Shown piece after piece: positions 1 to 10,393 of a stretch of DNA of 25,475 bases. Within the stretch, counting starts at the first letter, position 1, and every line of letters begins with the position of its first letter. Under the pieces are notes generated by a model that was given only the letters and a program-made list of their open reading frames with translations, was not told the origin of the DNA and made no database searches. Source of the DNA: Cudoniella acicularis (taxonomy: Eukaryota; Ascomycota; Leotiomycetes; Helotiales; Helotiaceae); NCBI GenBank assembly GCA_013054445.1, contig JAAMPI010000800.1:1-25475 (forward strand), written 5' to 3'. The position numbers and the translations under genes are program-made.

Positions 1-810
1 ATCCACCTTCTTTCCGCTCTCCAAAGCGCCCTCCCACCAATCCACCATCCTTTTAAAACGAGATACTTTTGACCAAAATCCGGGCTTGAAATTCCCAATT
101 CCCATCTCCATTCCATACTGCCACTCAAGCTCTACCACTTCGCTCACCCAAAGCGTGGGTGTTTTGCCTGGTACAACGACCTTTTGCCCGATTTGCCGTC
201 CCAGGATAACAAGTTCAGTCAGAGAAGAAAATAAACCAGTGTGCAGGCAGGCGTCCAAACACCACACATTTCCCGGGCGGTGGTGGATTAGGGTGGCACT
301 AACTGCAACGGGTTGGAGTTTTTGGCATTCTGTGACATTGAGGATGGAGTGATCGAATGTCTTCGCTTGGATTTGAAAGCTGCTGTAGGAGTTTAGGAAA
401 TACTCGATGAGGGAATTAGCGCCAAAATAGACAATGTCTTTTGAGTAGTTGATGTAGAAACCACCGACGCGCTCGTTGTTGCTTTTTAAAGAGAAAAATG
501 CGAGACGGTAGGTTGAGAGGGCGACGAGGCGGGATTGCTGGCAGGTTTGGAGAAGGGCTGGAGTTGGAGTGGGGCAGTTCGTTGGCTGGGTTTTGTGTTG
601 GTGGATTTCAAGGACGCGGGGGGCGAGAGATTCGACTGCGTAGGTCCATATCTGGCGTTGAAGTTCTAAGGGGAGTTGGGGAAAGAGTGTGAATGTTGGA
701 TCTGGTGGTTTTCTCTGCGAGGAGCTCGAGAAACTCGAGGCAAGATGAGTGTGGGCTGCTTGCACGGAGGCTGAGATTGCAGCGGTGAGAGTTTGCCACG
801 CAGAAGCCAT
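1..810 (-). CDS. 2EXR-domain protein, 3' end cut by the window edge
   Basis: An open frame of 270 codons starts at the ATG at 810 and runs without a stop to base 1, so the C-terminus lies outside the window. After a Ser/Ala-rich N-terminus of about 38 residues comes FTLFPQLPLELQRQIW (residues 40-55), the signature opening of the fungal 2EXR family (F-x-x-FPxLPxELRxxIW). It is followed by a run consistent with the domain, containing LLQTCQQSRLVAL and ending in a Trp-rich stretch (RMVDWWEGAL). 2EXR proteins are large families in plant-associated and soil ascomycetes. Their fold is F-box-like and their biochemical role is not established. No intron is needed. The start has no competing upstream ATG in frame nearby. 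I am confident of the family, not of any function. Confidence 0.85.
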   Translation of the reverse strand, partial: MASAWQTLTAAISASVQAAHTHLASSFSSSSQRKPPDPTFTLFPQLPLELQRQIWTYAVESLAPRVLEIHQHKTQPTNCPTPTPALLQTCQQSRLVALSTYRLAFFSLKSNNERVGGFYINYSKDIVYFGANSLIEYFLNSYSSFQIQAKTFDHSILNVTECQKLQPVAVSATLIHHRPGNVWCLDACLHTGLFSSLTELVILGRQIGQKVVVPGKTPTLWVSEVVELEWQYGMEMGIGNFKPGFWSKVSRFKRMVDWWEGALESGKKVD

Positions 811-1025
811 GTTTTCCTTAATTTAACGATTGGTGAATTCTATGATCTAACTTGGTGTTTTTGTTAGCCCAGAGTATCCTCTAAACGCAGAGGAATATGA
901 TTGGCGTTTCGGGACCAAATAGAGCTGCTCAGACACCAGAGGAAAGTATCTGGGGTACGCTGAAGTGGTGGCCAATATCAATTGATGAGAGTACTGAGCT
1001 TGTGGAACAAAGATCACGGCCCTGA

Positions 1026-1328
1026 TCAAACCAGAAGACAGCTAGAAAGCAGCGACACAGTGCGTGTGTACGAGAGAATATAACCTGAGATGGAGTGAAG
1101 CATTGGACGAATATACAGGAAAACCGCTGCCACTAGCAGTAGGGGTATCAGCAACCAGACCCATCTCGAGTTCGCACAAGTGAGAGGATTGATGTTAGAT
1201 TCAAAGTATTCAAGGTACTGGGATGGTTGGAGCCTGGCCTGGTGCTGGTGAGCCCCACCAGTGCTCGTAGAGGTTAGCGCAGGCGCATCAGCGGCCGCAC
1301 GCCATAAACTCAACTTCAAACTTTCCAT
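1026..1328 (-). CDS. possible small single-pass membrane protein
   Basis: A 100-codon frame begins with ATG at 1328 and ends with TGA at 1026. The N-terminal half is polar and Ser/Thr/Gln-rich. Residues 56-73 (WVWLLIPLLLVAAVFLYI) form a convincing transmembrane helix, followed by Arg-Pro and a short moderately hydrophobic tail. No family is recognised. A further open stretch on the same strand at 847-1029 could be a second exon, but I see no splice pair strong enough to join them. It lies upstream of the 2EXR gene in the same direction. The helix is the only coding argument; it could be a chance ORF. Confidence 0.3.
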   Translation of the reverse strand: MESLKLSLWRAAADAPALTSTSTGGAHQHQARLQPSQYLEYFESNINPLTCANSRWVWLLIPLLLVAAVFLYIRPMLHSISGYILSYTRTVSLLSSCLLV

Positions 1329-2063
1329 CTTTCGATTAATCTGTTCCTCAGAATATAGTCGTTCTAGACTTATTCAGAGTCAATCGGACAGAACCCAAGC
1401 GTTTGCGACAACTGTGACGATCAATCGGATAACAGACAACCCTTTCTTGAACTTCGAGGCTGAATCGAAACACAAAAATCACCCGTCGGGCCATCCCAAG
1501 CTATGCGACCTTCCAACCCGACCTGGCCATTGACTGCCCCGTGTTATAAAACAGTCTCGATCAGCCTCCGAAATCCCGGTATATGCCAACCGCTGCGATT
1601 GATATGCTTGCAACGGGAGCTGCATCTACCCTTTGTCCCCTAGAGTCTCCCATACACCTAGTCGAGAGAGCTCGATCAATTACCGAATAAACATCTTTGA
1701 GCTACGATATATACGTGTTACTTGGTTGAGGAAGAATTGATGGCAGTTAATGACTTTGGTCGTTCTCGAACTGCGCAGTCCTGCTCCTAGATCGCTACAT
1801 GCCTCCCTGTGGCTCTCTGACTCCAACTGGTACACGTGTGGGGTTAAATGGAGCTTGAATCTGTCATCGGCACGCTTTACACGATCGGCCTCCGATGCCT
1901 CTTTCCATAAACACAATAGGGTCGAACGGGCTAGCAATACCGTGAGACTGCTCTGTGGGCTACAGGTCTCGAAGCATTCTGGTCACGTAGCTTCGAATAC
2001 AGTCTTGCTTCGAAAACACTGTCAGACTGAAGAATTCTGCTCTCTCTCTTGTTGGCAACGAAT
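1329..2063. other. intergenic, no gene recognised
   Basis: Several short ORFs overlap on both strands (for example 1680-1937 minus and 1750-2085 plus). None has recognisable motifs, a clean start context or splice signals. It contains a TATAAAAC string near 1544 on the plus strand. It is the downstream flank of the DUF3425 gene. Confidence 0.5.
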
Positions 2064-3021
2064 TCATGCCCTATCACAAAGCTGAATTGTTTGGGGAATC
2101 GTGTTCCAGGAAGTAGCCACACTATAATATTCGGGAAAATACTCGAACGTCTCCAATTCAAAAGCCCATGATCGTATATCGAAAATTCTGGCGTCAAATT
2201 CGGCTGTTGTTTTGAAAAGCTCCGTTTCAGGATTTCGAGTGTAGCAATTTTGAAGTTTGAAAGGCCAGAGTATTTTCAACGTCTGAAACTGAGTTAGGAA
2301 CCATTTATCCGAGCGACTCCAATGGAGCGGGTTTCTTCTTGCCGACTCCCGAATACCTGGCCTGGATGCCCTCAGTCATAATACTTACAACTTACGAAAT
2401 TGAGAACATACCATGGCAAAAAGTTCGCCGTGAAGGCATCGGACCCGAAGCCAAGAAATTTACTTTGAGTCGATCCTGCTTTAATTATGCTTTTGTGAGA
2501 ACACTTACTTTGGGTCGAAAAATATAGGCAGAGCAGAGGCTCGCTCTGGGTTGGATCGGAGAAGATGCAGAACGCGGTAGTAGGCTAGCAGCTCAATCGC
2601 GCCAACTTCACCAGCCACGTTTTCACTGAATATTCGCATCATCTGCCAGAAGGGGGAGAGCTCCCACATCTCACCAATTGCAGGCCAGCCTTGCGTGACA
2701 GCTCGAACCGGAATGTCTTCACTTAGACAATCTTCGAGTTTTGTTGAGGCTCTACCTCTGGGTACTATTGACGATATGTGCGTGCACCGTTGCCAAATAG
2801 AAGATGTTGTGGACACTTCGACAGTATTTGCTTTCTGAAGTCCTATCCAGGGTTCCGGGGGGGTATTTTTGAAAGGTTTTAATGGGGCTCTGTGCTTCTG
2901 AATTATTGAATGCTTCGTCGTCCTTCTCGCAAGATATTTGGGGATTAGATGGTGGCAATGGTCGAATTTTTTGTCTGCGACAAGATTGCTTGACCTCTTT
3001 TTGGTTTCGGGACGTACTCAT
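2064..3021 (-). pseudogene. DUF3425 (bZIP-type) regulator, three exons with an apparent frameshift
   Basis: Exons read 3021-2509, 2462-2412 and 2361-2064 on the minus strand. The second intron (2411-2362, 50 nt) has GTATGT, a CTGAG-type branch and CATCCAG. Splicing it creates FLPWPGIRES, which matches the conserved WPxLRE segment of DUF3425 proteins. The last exon has LKILWPFKLQNCYTRN and FDARIFDIRSWAF, matching the family's WPFxFRDxYTRN and FEExIxDIRxW motifs. Upstream, VTQGWPAIGEMWELSPFW and LLAYYRVLHLL fit the middle of the same family. From the ATG at 3021 the frame must change at a run of seven Cs (2857-2863). With one base fewer the protein would be about 286 aa. DUF3425 commonly sits at the C-terminus of fungal bZIP transcription factors. 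Here only a basic remnant (RRQKIR) is present, with no clear leucine zipper. It could be a working gene with a sequencing error or a young pseudogene. Confidence 0.6.
2463..2508 (-). other. intron 1 of the DUF3425 gene, flanked by near-identical direct repeats
   Basis: The frame reading FFDP ends in CCAAA|GTAAGT at 2508. Without splicing it meets TAA at once. The only in-frame acceptor I find is CTCAAAG at 2463 (46 nt), which rejoins KFLGFGSDAFTANFLPW. Both ends lie in matching 16-mers, 2503-2518 and 2458-2473, that agree at 14 of 16 positions. The acceptor is AAG rather than the usual YAG, so this boundary is less sure than that of intron 2. Confidence 0.55.
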
Positions 3022-4992
3022 TAATACAGTCCTTGACCTTTTTATATTGAGTAGGAAAGGAACACGTGTTGCCCTCTCTTGGAAATGGGTCTCATCCTGT
3101 CGACTATTCCGGGCAGATGCTGTACGCCCTCTGAGCTGTTCATATGCTCACAACTATTCGATCAAAATCTGATGTCGAGGTTCTCGGTATATGTTGTGGG
3201 ATATACCCCTGTCCACATGGTCCCACTGCTTTAGAATCTTCGAAGCGGACGTGTCGAGTAGGCATGGTCCTCGTTTGAGCCCCTTTGATAAGAGTATGTG
3301 CCGCTGCTACTGGTACTTGGGCCCCTGCATTCTCCAGTGAGTCCAGTTTTGGTACCCGTGATTTCTTTTGTCAACGGGAAACCTGAAGTGGTGGCATTTG
3401 TGGTATCCTTGGAATCTACTTCCTGAGAATTAAATCCGTCTGTCGTGCCGTGTTACTTGTATGTCAGATTCCGGGGATGTTTCCACAACATCCGGTGCGG
3501 GATGCTGTATTCTCCACGGTTGAAGTCTCGCCGGTGGAAGACCCCAAAAAAGGCTGCGAGGATCCTTCTCGCAACACTTTGCGGAACCACCATTGTTCTC
3601 TCGCTCTTTTTCAGCTTTTGAACCAGGGAATCCGTCTGATTGTGGGTTTCCGCTCGAATGGTCTTCCGCCTAGACACTGATTAGCACCCAAGTACTCGTT
3701 GATAATAGAGAAGGGGCTTGCCATCTTCGCTACGAGTTTAATTTTTAATTTGCTTTCGATAGAGAAATTCTTGATGCGGGCAATAATTGGATAACGGAGA
3801 CACGTTGCTAACTCTACCATATATTCAGCATTTTTTAGCGCATGTGATTCGAGCAATTAAACCTTGAATTGGGTTCGAGGTCGTCATGAGTCTAGCCTCC
3901 CGCAAATCTGTCGACCGAGGTTTTTTACGAGTATGGGCCGTCCCTGCTTGTCTAATCCCGCAACCTCCAACCCTGATACTTTAATCTCGACCTGCAAACT
4001 GGTCTATCATTCAACGTCTATTAAATTCCCCGCATGCATTTGCGAAAGCCTATCTGTGACGCACAGACGGAATCCTCGCCCTCAGCGAGGGGAAAAGTTT
4101 AAACTTAATTGCTTGGTAGGTGAAATTTTTATTGAAGAACTTCACTACAAGCTCCCCAACTTTTTGTAGCGCAAGGGCCTTTCAATTCGCCAAACTCGAA
4201 AAAAGTACAATTATCAACGCTCTACGTCATAGTTGTTAGAAAGCGATCCTGGCTTTTCCATCATATAGTACAGTCTGAGCCTAGGCTAGTGCTTGAGTGA
4301 CGATCAGACAATCATAGGACACCGGCCAAAAGTCAAAAAGGACACCTTGCCCTCAGCCCTACAGTATTGATATTTCTTGGCCATGTATAGTCCCCGTCTC
4401 TGCGGGTTGTAATCTTCCAACGCGCGTACACAGGTGCTAAAGCTCTGTCGGTGCTCGGAAGCGGCATACTCTTCTTGAAGGCACTCACTGAAGTTCACGC
4501 ATGACAGACGGACAGATCTAGACAAAGAGGAAGTTTATGCGTGGTGCGCAGCTTCGGTACATGGTATTAAATACTTTCAAAAACTCAATGCTTAGTTGGA
4601 CTTAGCATCTCAACTTCATTTCAAGTCCGAGAGTCAAAATCAGACCTAGCCTTGATCTTGAAGTCAGTCTTTCGGGCGAAAAGAAACTTTACATTAAGTT
4701 ACACTAATTCTCCACTCCTACTACATGATTTTTAAACACTTGATATTTTCACTGGAAGGTGAGCATACAAAATTTGAGCATGAGATTTAGGCCTGGTTCT
4801 GAACACCTTTCTTTCTGCTGATCTTTTGGTACGTCCTAGACTGCTTAGTAGAATGTGAAAAACTTGAATTGGTGGGAGCATTTGTCGTCCGTATAAATTG
4901 AAGATTCTTGCTCTGTTGCCTGGAAGTCTTTGATCTGGTTCTTGTTCGCTTTCTTTTTCTATTTTAAATGTTTGGGCAGTCAAGCTACATCC
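3022..4992. other. gene-poor stretch upstream of the DUF3425 gene
   Basis: A TATAAAAAGG string at about 3045 on the minus strand lies about 25 nt before the DUF3425 start and may be its TATA element. Beyond that, the ORFs here (for example 3864-4169 plus, 4304-4525 minus and 4732-4983 minus) lack recognisable domains, paired splice sites or convincing starts. I see no gene. Confidence 0.5.
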
Positions 4993-5441
4993 GCTTCTTG
5001 TCCCTCAATCCTCTGTTAGATACAGTCATCTGAGATTAGTAATCTACATTAGGAATTTTTAGGTTCTTGAAGGTCTAATGGTTTGTAGAACTGTAATCTT
5101 GTTTATGAATGTATTGTTAGTAAAGTTATACTTCACATCCTTATAAAGAAAGGCCTTTTATTATAAGCTTTTATTATCTTCTTACTCTTAGAGTCTTTTA
5201 TTAGGTCTAAAATCTAACTCTAAGAGATATAGCTTATAAAATAACTAGAGTACCTTCTAGGTTTCTTTTTCTTTTAGAGTTTAAAAATACATATTATATC
5301 TAACTCTTAAACTTTTTTTTTTTAAAAAAGGGTTTTTTATTTTTTATTTTTATTATAATTAAATAATAGAAGTAATAAATGTTAATTTTGTTCTGGACAA
5401 GGCTTAGCACAGTAGCTAGATTAGGCTAGCTAATCCTAGGC
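4993..5441. repeat. AT-rich, CpG-free tract resembling a RIP-degraded repeat
   Basis: About 450 nt contain no CpG dinucleotide while TpA is very frequent. Runs of T and A are common (around 5311-5350). This is the composition left by repeat-induced point mutation in Pezizomycotina, where CpA becomes TpA. No transposon ORF survives and no terminal repeat pair was identified. An imperfect palindrome GATTAGGCTAGCTAATC (5419-5435) and two CCTAGG hexamers mark the right edge. Confidence 0.5.
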
Positions 5442-5516
5442 CGCTTGTCTACCTAGGTATATTTCGTTACCTAGACCTCTGCTTTTCAAAACATCGACAC
5501 AACAACACGTTTCAAA

Positions 5517-5801
5517 ATGCCCCCAAGCGAAGCATCTAAGCGCAAAGCGCGCACGCACTCACATCACTTCTTTCCGACTTTCCCCTCTACGGCATACACA
5601 CACCTATCTCCATTCCGCCTTCCATCACATCCCTGCATCGACCTCCTCACACACACATATTCGAATTCTTCCGCTTCTCTCCTAGAGTTTTTGCTTTGGG
5701 TGGACATGACTTGCGAGAATTGCCGGGGCGTTCTGGAGTTTTCGCAATGGAGTGGTGATGATGGGACAATCATACGGTGTTTCACTTTTATACATGCATA
5801 G
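5517..5801 (+). CDS. hypothetical small protein, low confidence
   Basis: A 94-codon ORF begins MPPSEASKRKARTHS. The ATG is preceded by a CA-rich leader (ACACAACAACACG...CAAAATG) typical of fungal 5' UTRs, and the basic start is plausible. The rest is rich in His, Ser, Thr and Pro and resembles no family I know. It directly abuts the AT-rich degraded tract, so it may be the 5' remnant of a gene whose remainder is lost. Only the leader and start context support it. Confidence 0.25.
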   Translation: MPPSEASKRKARTHSHHFFPTFPSTAYTHLSPFRLPSHPCIDLLTHTYSNSSASLLEFLLWVDMTCENCRGVLEFSQWSGDDGTIIRCFTFIHA

Positions 5802-7438
5802 ATAGTTTGCGCTTACTTGCTTTGATGATGGGTTTCCGCTCATTTGCTTGCTGCATGCATGGCGTTTCGCGGTTACAATAGAAATTGCTTTTCATCGTAT
5901 TGATTTGGTTTTGCTTCTCGAATTATGAGTTTTGTAAAATTGATTTTGCTAATTTTAAGTCTGCAATTTAGTTGATTGGTTTCTGCTGTTCTTAATATGT
6001 AAATCTGGGGTTTGGGTACAGCTCGATAAATTTTCCTCTTTTGAAAAGGGGTTATCTCGCTTAATCACCTGCCCTGAACGCTTCAAAAACATAACTTTTT
6101 TAATACATGTAGAACTTTGTATAAAGAAGATAAATAACAAAATTAATGTTATTGTTCTCAAAATGGGTTTTTTTTTAGAAGTTTTATTTAGCAATTATTT
6201 AAATTCTCTAAAGTGTTTCCTATCATCTCGCTGCCAGCTGAAGGGGAAGCGATTGCAACCAACGGACCCGACACTTTAAAATCTCAGCCACCTAACTCAT
6301 TACGAAACATTTAAATAAATCAACTCAGCAATTAAAGTTTTCGCTCCTAAAATTCCTATCTTTTTAAACTAACATATTTTCTCGTTATGCTTCAAATGTC
6401 TGAAATAATCTAGATATTGCGAGAAACCAGCGACTAACTGCTCACGGCGAGATGAAGACTTTAGAATTTTTAGAAGAAGTGTATGAGAAGTTTAAACTCA
6501 AGCTTACATTTCGGATTTTTTAGGAGCGGAAGCTCTGCAATAGTTCCACCTGCCTTCCAAGCTGTCAAGTTTTCGTGTCACAATTGACGGGCCTGAATAG
6601 GAGCACACTTGGCAATTGGAACGCATATATTCTTGCTTCAAACTTGCCGAACTTTATTTTCGCGGGAAACACAATCATCCGGGAGTTTCTAGGCAAAAGA
6701 CGTTTTGGTGAGAAATTGGAATTAAATGCACGGTATGTGATTAGAAGAGTAGTTGTTAAAAGGGCGTAGAGGTATGATAGAAAATATTTTGCGATTGATA
6801 TTATTTTTGATACAACGGGAATGAAGGAGCTGCATTACAAATTTTGGGAAAACCCTTTCATTTCTCTCGCACGATTGTAACTATAATTCCCAACGTCCCA
6901 TTGTGTTTGCTGTAGTTTGACGGGATATCATTTACCCCTCCCTCTTCCCTACAGCCTACACTTAAAATGAGAGGCACTCTCATTTCACCTCAATGAAACG
7001 TACTTCGAAAACCACATTTCTTCTACCCACGCCAACCATGAAAAGGCCCTCGAACATCATTTCGATTCTATGAATTTTTCTCTTGGTTTCTCATGTGCTT
7101 ACAAAAGCGTTCGATGAAGGTGACGAGGATGATGATGACGATGGTTCCAATACAATCGCAACTGTATTCATGGATCCCCTCAATTGCTTCACACTGCAAC
7201 ACTTCGGCGCTCATATGGGATTTGGCTTTGCGATAACCGTCCCTGAAAACCTCGCCAGGGACTCTATCGGCGAAATTTCAGCACCCATCGCCCCATGCCT
7301 AACAAACACGGTTCAAACTCCAGCAGGTGATATCCAAAGATTCTGCATCCACGATAAACGCTTTCTGCCCGCGACCCGGTCTGTGACAAGAATATCCATG
7401 GTTCATTTTGAATCAATTGGCCGCTAAGAGTGTTTGTT
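5802..7438. other. intergenic, no gene recognised
   Basis: It is AT-rich with short scattered ORFs (5955-6194 minus, 6575-6769 plus) that carry no motif. The plus ORF at 7083-7427 has an acidic run (GDEDDDDDGS) but lies next to the arrestin gene with no support of its own. I see nothing else. Confidence 0.45.
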
Positions 7439-8506
7439 TCAAGCCGGATTTGGCGGACCGGCAGGTGCCAGCACAAGACAAGGGTCCATGAATATATCAT
7501 AGTTAGAAATAGTTTCCTTCTCGCCCGCGCATTCAAGTTCAATTTTCCACCTGATTCCATACTCGACAGCAATATTGAAAGTAGAGAATGTCGGTACGAG
7601 TGGGCGTAAAAACAATGCTTTAACCTTCTGGGTATGTGCATATGTCGGAGTTGCCCTAATATCGAGTATCTGACCAAGATCCAGGACCGCGGAATGGATG
7701 TCACCAGGCTGCTCCCCAAGTTCTGAATACCCTGGCGGTCCACATCGAGGAATGAAAAAATCTTCACCAAATGTTGGGAATTCCCAGTAGTATTTGAATT
7801 CCCGTTGCCTGTTTGGCCGAGCGGTGGCTTTACGAGAAAGGAATACCGGGGTAGAGAAGAGGATTTGAAGATGCTCTTCAGCCGTTGTCGGGTTGATAAA
7901 GCCGTGTCTGCATGCTCCGGGAGTAGTCTCAGCGTTTTGATGGTAACCGGACAAGGCCGAGGTTTTATTCTGAAGTCGGATATAGGATATTGAGTGGATG
8001 GTGCGTGCAAAATAAGTGGTAGCGTGGCGTTATGAATAGATGTCGGTGACCTGGAATCTTTGAAAGCTTCTGCCAACAGTACATACTCCACGAAAAGCCT
8101 CGATTTCGGTCGAATGCCCGTCGTGGAAATAATAACTTGATGGCAGTTGGCTCCCTTGTGACGTGTACGCTGGTGTAAAATTGTGGGTAGGGATTTGGAA
8201 AGTAAATGGCCAAGAATGAATTTCCGTGTTGAGTGGCTCGCTTTCGACACCGCCGTCAAATAATGGCAGGCGATACTCGAAGAGAACCCGTCGTCCTCGA
8301 TAATAATACGTATGCTTGTTACTTCGTACTACAATCTTTGTCTTGGTGCGGCCGAAAAAAGTTAATTGCGCATAGCCGCTAAATGGTCGATCGGAGAGCT
8401 TGACTAATACAGAACCGGTCAAAAAATCACCCCCGGTGTAGATTCGTGAGGGATTATTGAGCAAAATTTGGAGGTTCGCCAGTTGTTGGATTGCAGTGGG
8501 AGGCAT
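7439..8506 (-). pseudogene. arrestin-like protein gene, interrupted by two frame changes
   Basis: Three minus-strand frames together give an arrestin N and C fold of about 355 aa. The N part starts at ATG 8506 (MPPTAIQQL) and has LQILLNNPSRIYTGGDFLTG, the usual start of fungal alpha-arrestins. The frame then changes at a T4 run (8093-8096): removing one T joins TEIEAF directly to VEYVLLAEAF, as in the family. The middle frame carries ISDFRIK, TIKTLRLLPEHAD and SSSLPRYSF. A second, compensating change between about 7810 and 7850 returns to the first frame. That frame ends with VPTFSTFNIAVEYGIRW and LECAGEKE, the C-terminal arrestin signature, and stops at 7439. Alpha-arrestins are adaptors linking ubiquitin ligases to membrane cargo such as permeases. 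No PY motif (PPxY) is visible. It is either a pseudogene or a gene with two sequencing indels. Confidence 0.7.
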
Positions 8507-9072
8507 TTCGCAAGACCGGGCTAGAACTTGTCCCAAAGTGTGTTCATATTCTCAAGACTGGCGGCATCGCTTTGTATTTAAGGTTGGTTATGTGGCAGAA
8601 ATTGACATAAAATTGTGATATTGGTATGAAAGCCATTCCCGGTCAGCTTACTTTGACGAAAATAAAGTGTTTGATTGGCTCTCTTGATAATACAACAGGC
8701 GCAGCATCGAGAGGATTTGGGAGCCTTGATGCATTGTAGCATTATTACAGGCTCCCCTGAGAAAGGAACATCCCTCGATATTCAGGGACTTCCACGTGAC
8801 CTTTATCCCCTGTTTGCTCTTCCAACATCCAACCGCCCCACCAATAAGCAGCGCCTCCGCCACTCCATTTACCAAGCCATATCTACTCACATCAGCGAGT
8901 GCCTATTACTCTTGTTTGATCACCCTAATACTCTGTATCACCAAAACCCCAAATTTCAAAATCTATCCCTCGCGTTGTGATCTCAGCGGCGTTAACGCTC
9001 TTAGCATTGGCTAGCCAATCAAATCAAAACCAACCAACATTCGCCAGCTGATTTCAGGCAGTGCTTGCATCT
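8507..9072. other. intergenic between divergent genes
   Basis: It separates the arrestin-like gene (leftward) from the small-protein gene at 9073 (rightward). It is pyrimidine-rich near 8810-8960, as in many fungal promoters. ORFs here are antisense pairs without motifs. Confidence 0.45.
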
Positions 9073-9544
9073 ATGGAGGAGACAAATGTCAAAAACACCA
9101 TTGATCTCCCGGTATGTCCAAAACACACAAACGAGAACACCTCATCTCCCTCTGTTGAACCGGCCTAGGACAGCGCTGGAGACAATACCACGGATAAGGC
9201 AATCGACTCTGATGCTTCTAAAGCTAGTGCTCGGATCTTCTCCCCGAAAATCAAACCACCCATGGCCAACAAAAAAAGACGACACAGGAAAAGGCAGCCC
9301 AAATCCCACAAACAACAAAGCCAAACCTGCCTCGACGAGCGATGAGGAAGCACCCGTCGATTGGGATCTCCTAAACCAACCTGAAGTATCCGATGATGAC
9401 GAAGATCCCGAGTTCATAGCTGGTTGCTCACAAAACGGGGGGTTACGATATTTCCACAAGCGCAGCCCTGAATGGTGGGCAGAGTATAATAGGGCGGTGA
9501 AGATAGCGGAGGATGCGCCATTGCCGGAAGATGCTGATATGTGA
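9073..9544 (+). pseudogene. small disordered, acidic protein gene split over two frames
   Basis: From ATG 9073 one frame reads MEETNVKNTIDLP. A possible 57-nt intron (9112-9168, GTATGT to GGCCTAG) removes an in-frame TAG. The frame continues with DNTTDKAIDSDASKAS, then a basic nuclear-localisation-like stretch (NKKRRHRKRQPKSHK), and stops at 9343. A second frame is open to 9544 with a clearly protein-like acidic tail: STSDEEAPVDWDLLNQ, SDDDEDPEFIAG, RYFHKRSPEWWAEYNRA and PLPEDADM. The two pieces are most simply one protein of roughly 130-150 aa with a frame change between about 9300 and 9340. No family is recognised. A nuclear role is only a guess from the basic cluster. It may be a pseudogene or contain an unrecognised intron. 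Confidence 0.45.
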
Positions 9545-10393
9545 AGTTTTCGATCATGATGTAGTCTTGGCGAAACTGGAGCGACTCATTAAAAGAGGAT
9601 TGTAAAATGTAAAGTCTCAGAATCGAAGTGGTGGTGATCTCGCGAGAGAATCTTGGGGTGGCTTGCTGACAAGAAAGTTCCAGCGGTAAGATCAAATTAG
9701 TGCAACACACAGGAGTCGCCTCCAATCGTCCTGCATGCAACATAACGTGCTCAAAGCATTGAATATAGCACATTGAAGATAGCCCGAAACCTCTCCTCCA
9801 CCGCTGCCCGGCCGTTGACTGAACACCTTTGCCGGCCACGTCTGCCACATCACCGACAAGCTATTTTGTGGGCTAATTTTGACTGGAACATCCGATCCTG
9901 AGTAAACGGTCCGCCTCGCTTGCTTCGATTGGCATTGTCCTCGCCGAAACGCGTGGGGAAGTACCACAATTGTGAGACCTTGCAGCTCTCCTCGATTACT
10001 GCCTCTGCAGGCTGGATCGGTGGTGTCACTAGTGTGAAAGTTCAGCTCAAGCGAACTCTTTACGATTCTACGCAGCGATCTGGACAATATCTCAGTGACC
10101 ATCCTGTGTCAGGTTGAACCTTGTGTAATGGTCACTTATCCAGCTATCTCAAGGATCCAGTTGCCTTGACTTCCTCAATTAATTGCACAGGCCCAGGCTG
10201 CCTCGATACTCGTGTTATTTGTGACATATTTAATAACTCGTCGTCTGAGTGCTGTCGTTTAGAGGGAAAAGCGGTTTCTGATGAGCACTCCACTTGTCAC
10301 GTGGAACGCATCACTTGAATGGCAGTGCAATGCATCAAAGGGAATTTGTAGATCGATAACCCCCAGCCGAAGCATCGAGTCAAGACCCAGGTG
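9545..10393. other. intergenic, no gene recognised
   Basis: Minus-strand ORFs (9414-9848, 9692-10102) overlap each other in different frames and show no motif. It is the shared 3' flank of the converging small-protein gene and the Zn2Cys6 gene. Confidence 0.5.

Noticed and set aside
4304..4525. Minus ORF with several cysteines, considered as a twin-CX9C mitochondrial protein
   Set aside because: It starts at TTG rather than ATG, the cysteine spacing does not fit CX9C pairs, and no neighbour or splice signal supports it.
7083..7427. Plus ORF with an acidic run (EGDEDDDDDGS)
   Set aside because: No domain or convincing start. It appears to be chance coding in the flank of the arrestin-like gene.
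7806..7830. TGGCCGAGCGGTGG, resembling the A box of a Leu or Ser tRNA
   Set aside because: No B box, no acceptor-stem pairing and no cloverleaf follow. It lies within the arrestin-like coding region.
9692..10102. 136-codon minus ORF
   Set aside because: It overlaps another minus ORF in a different frame, has no motif, and lies in the 3' flank of two convergent genes.
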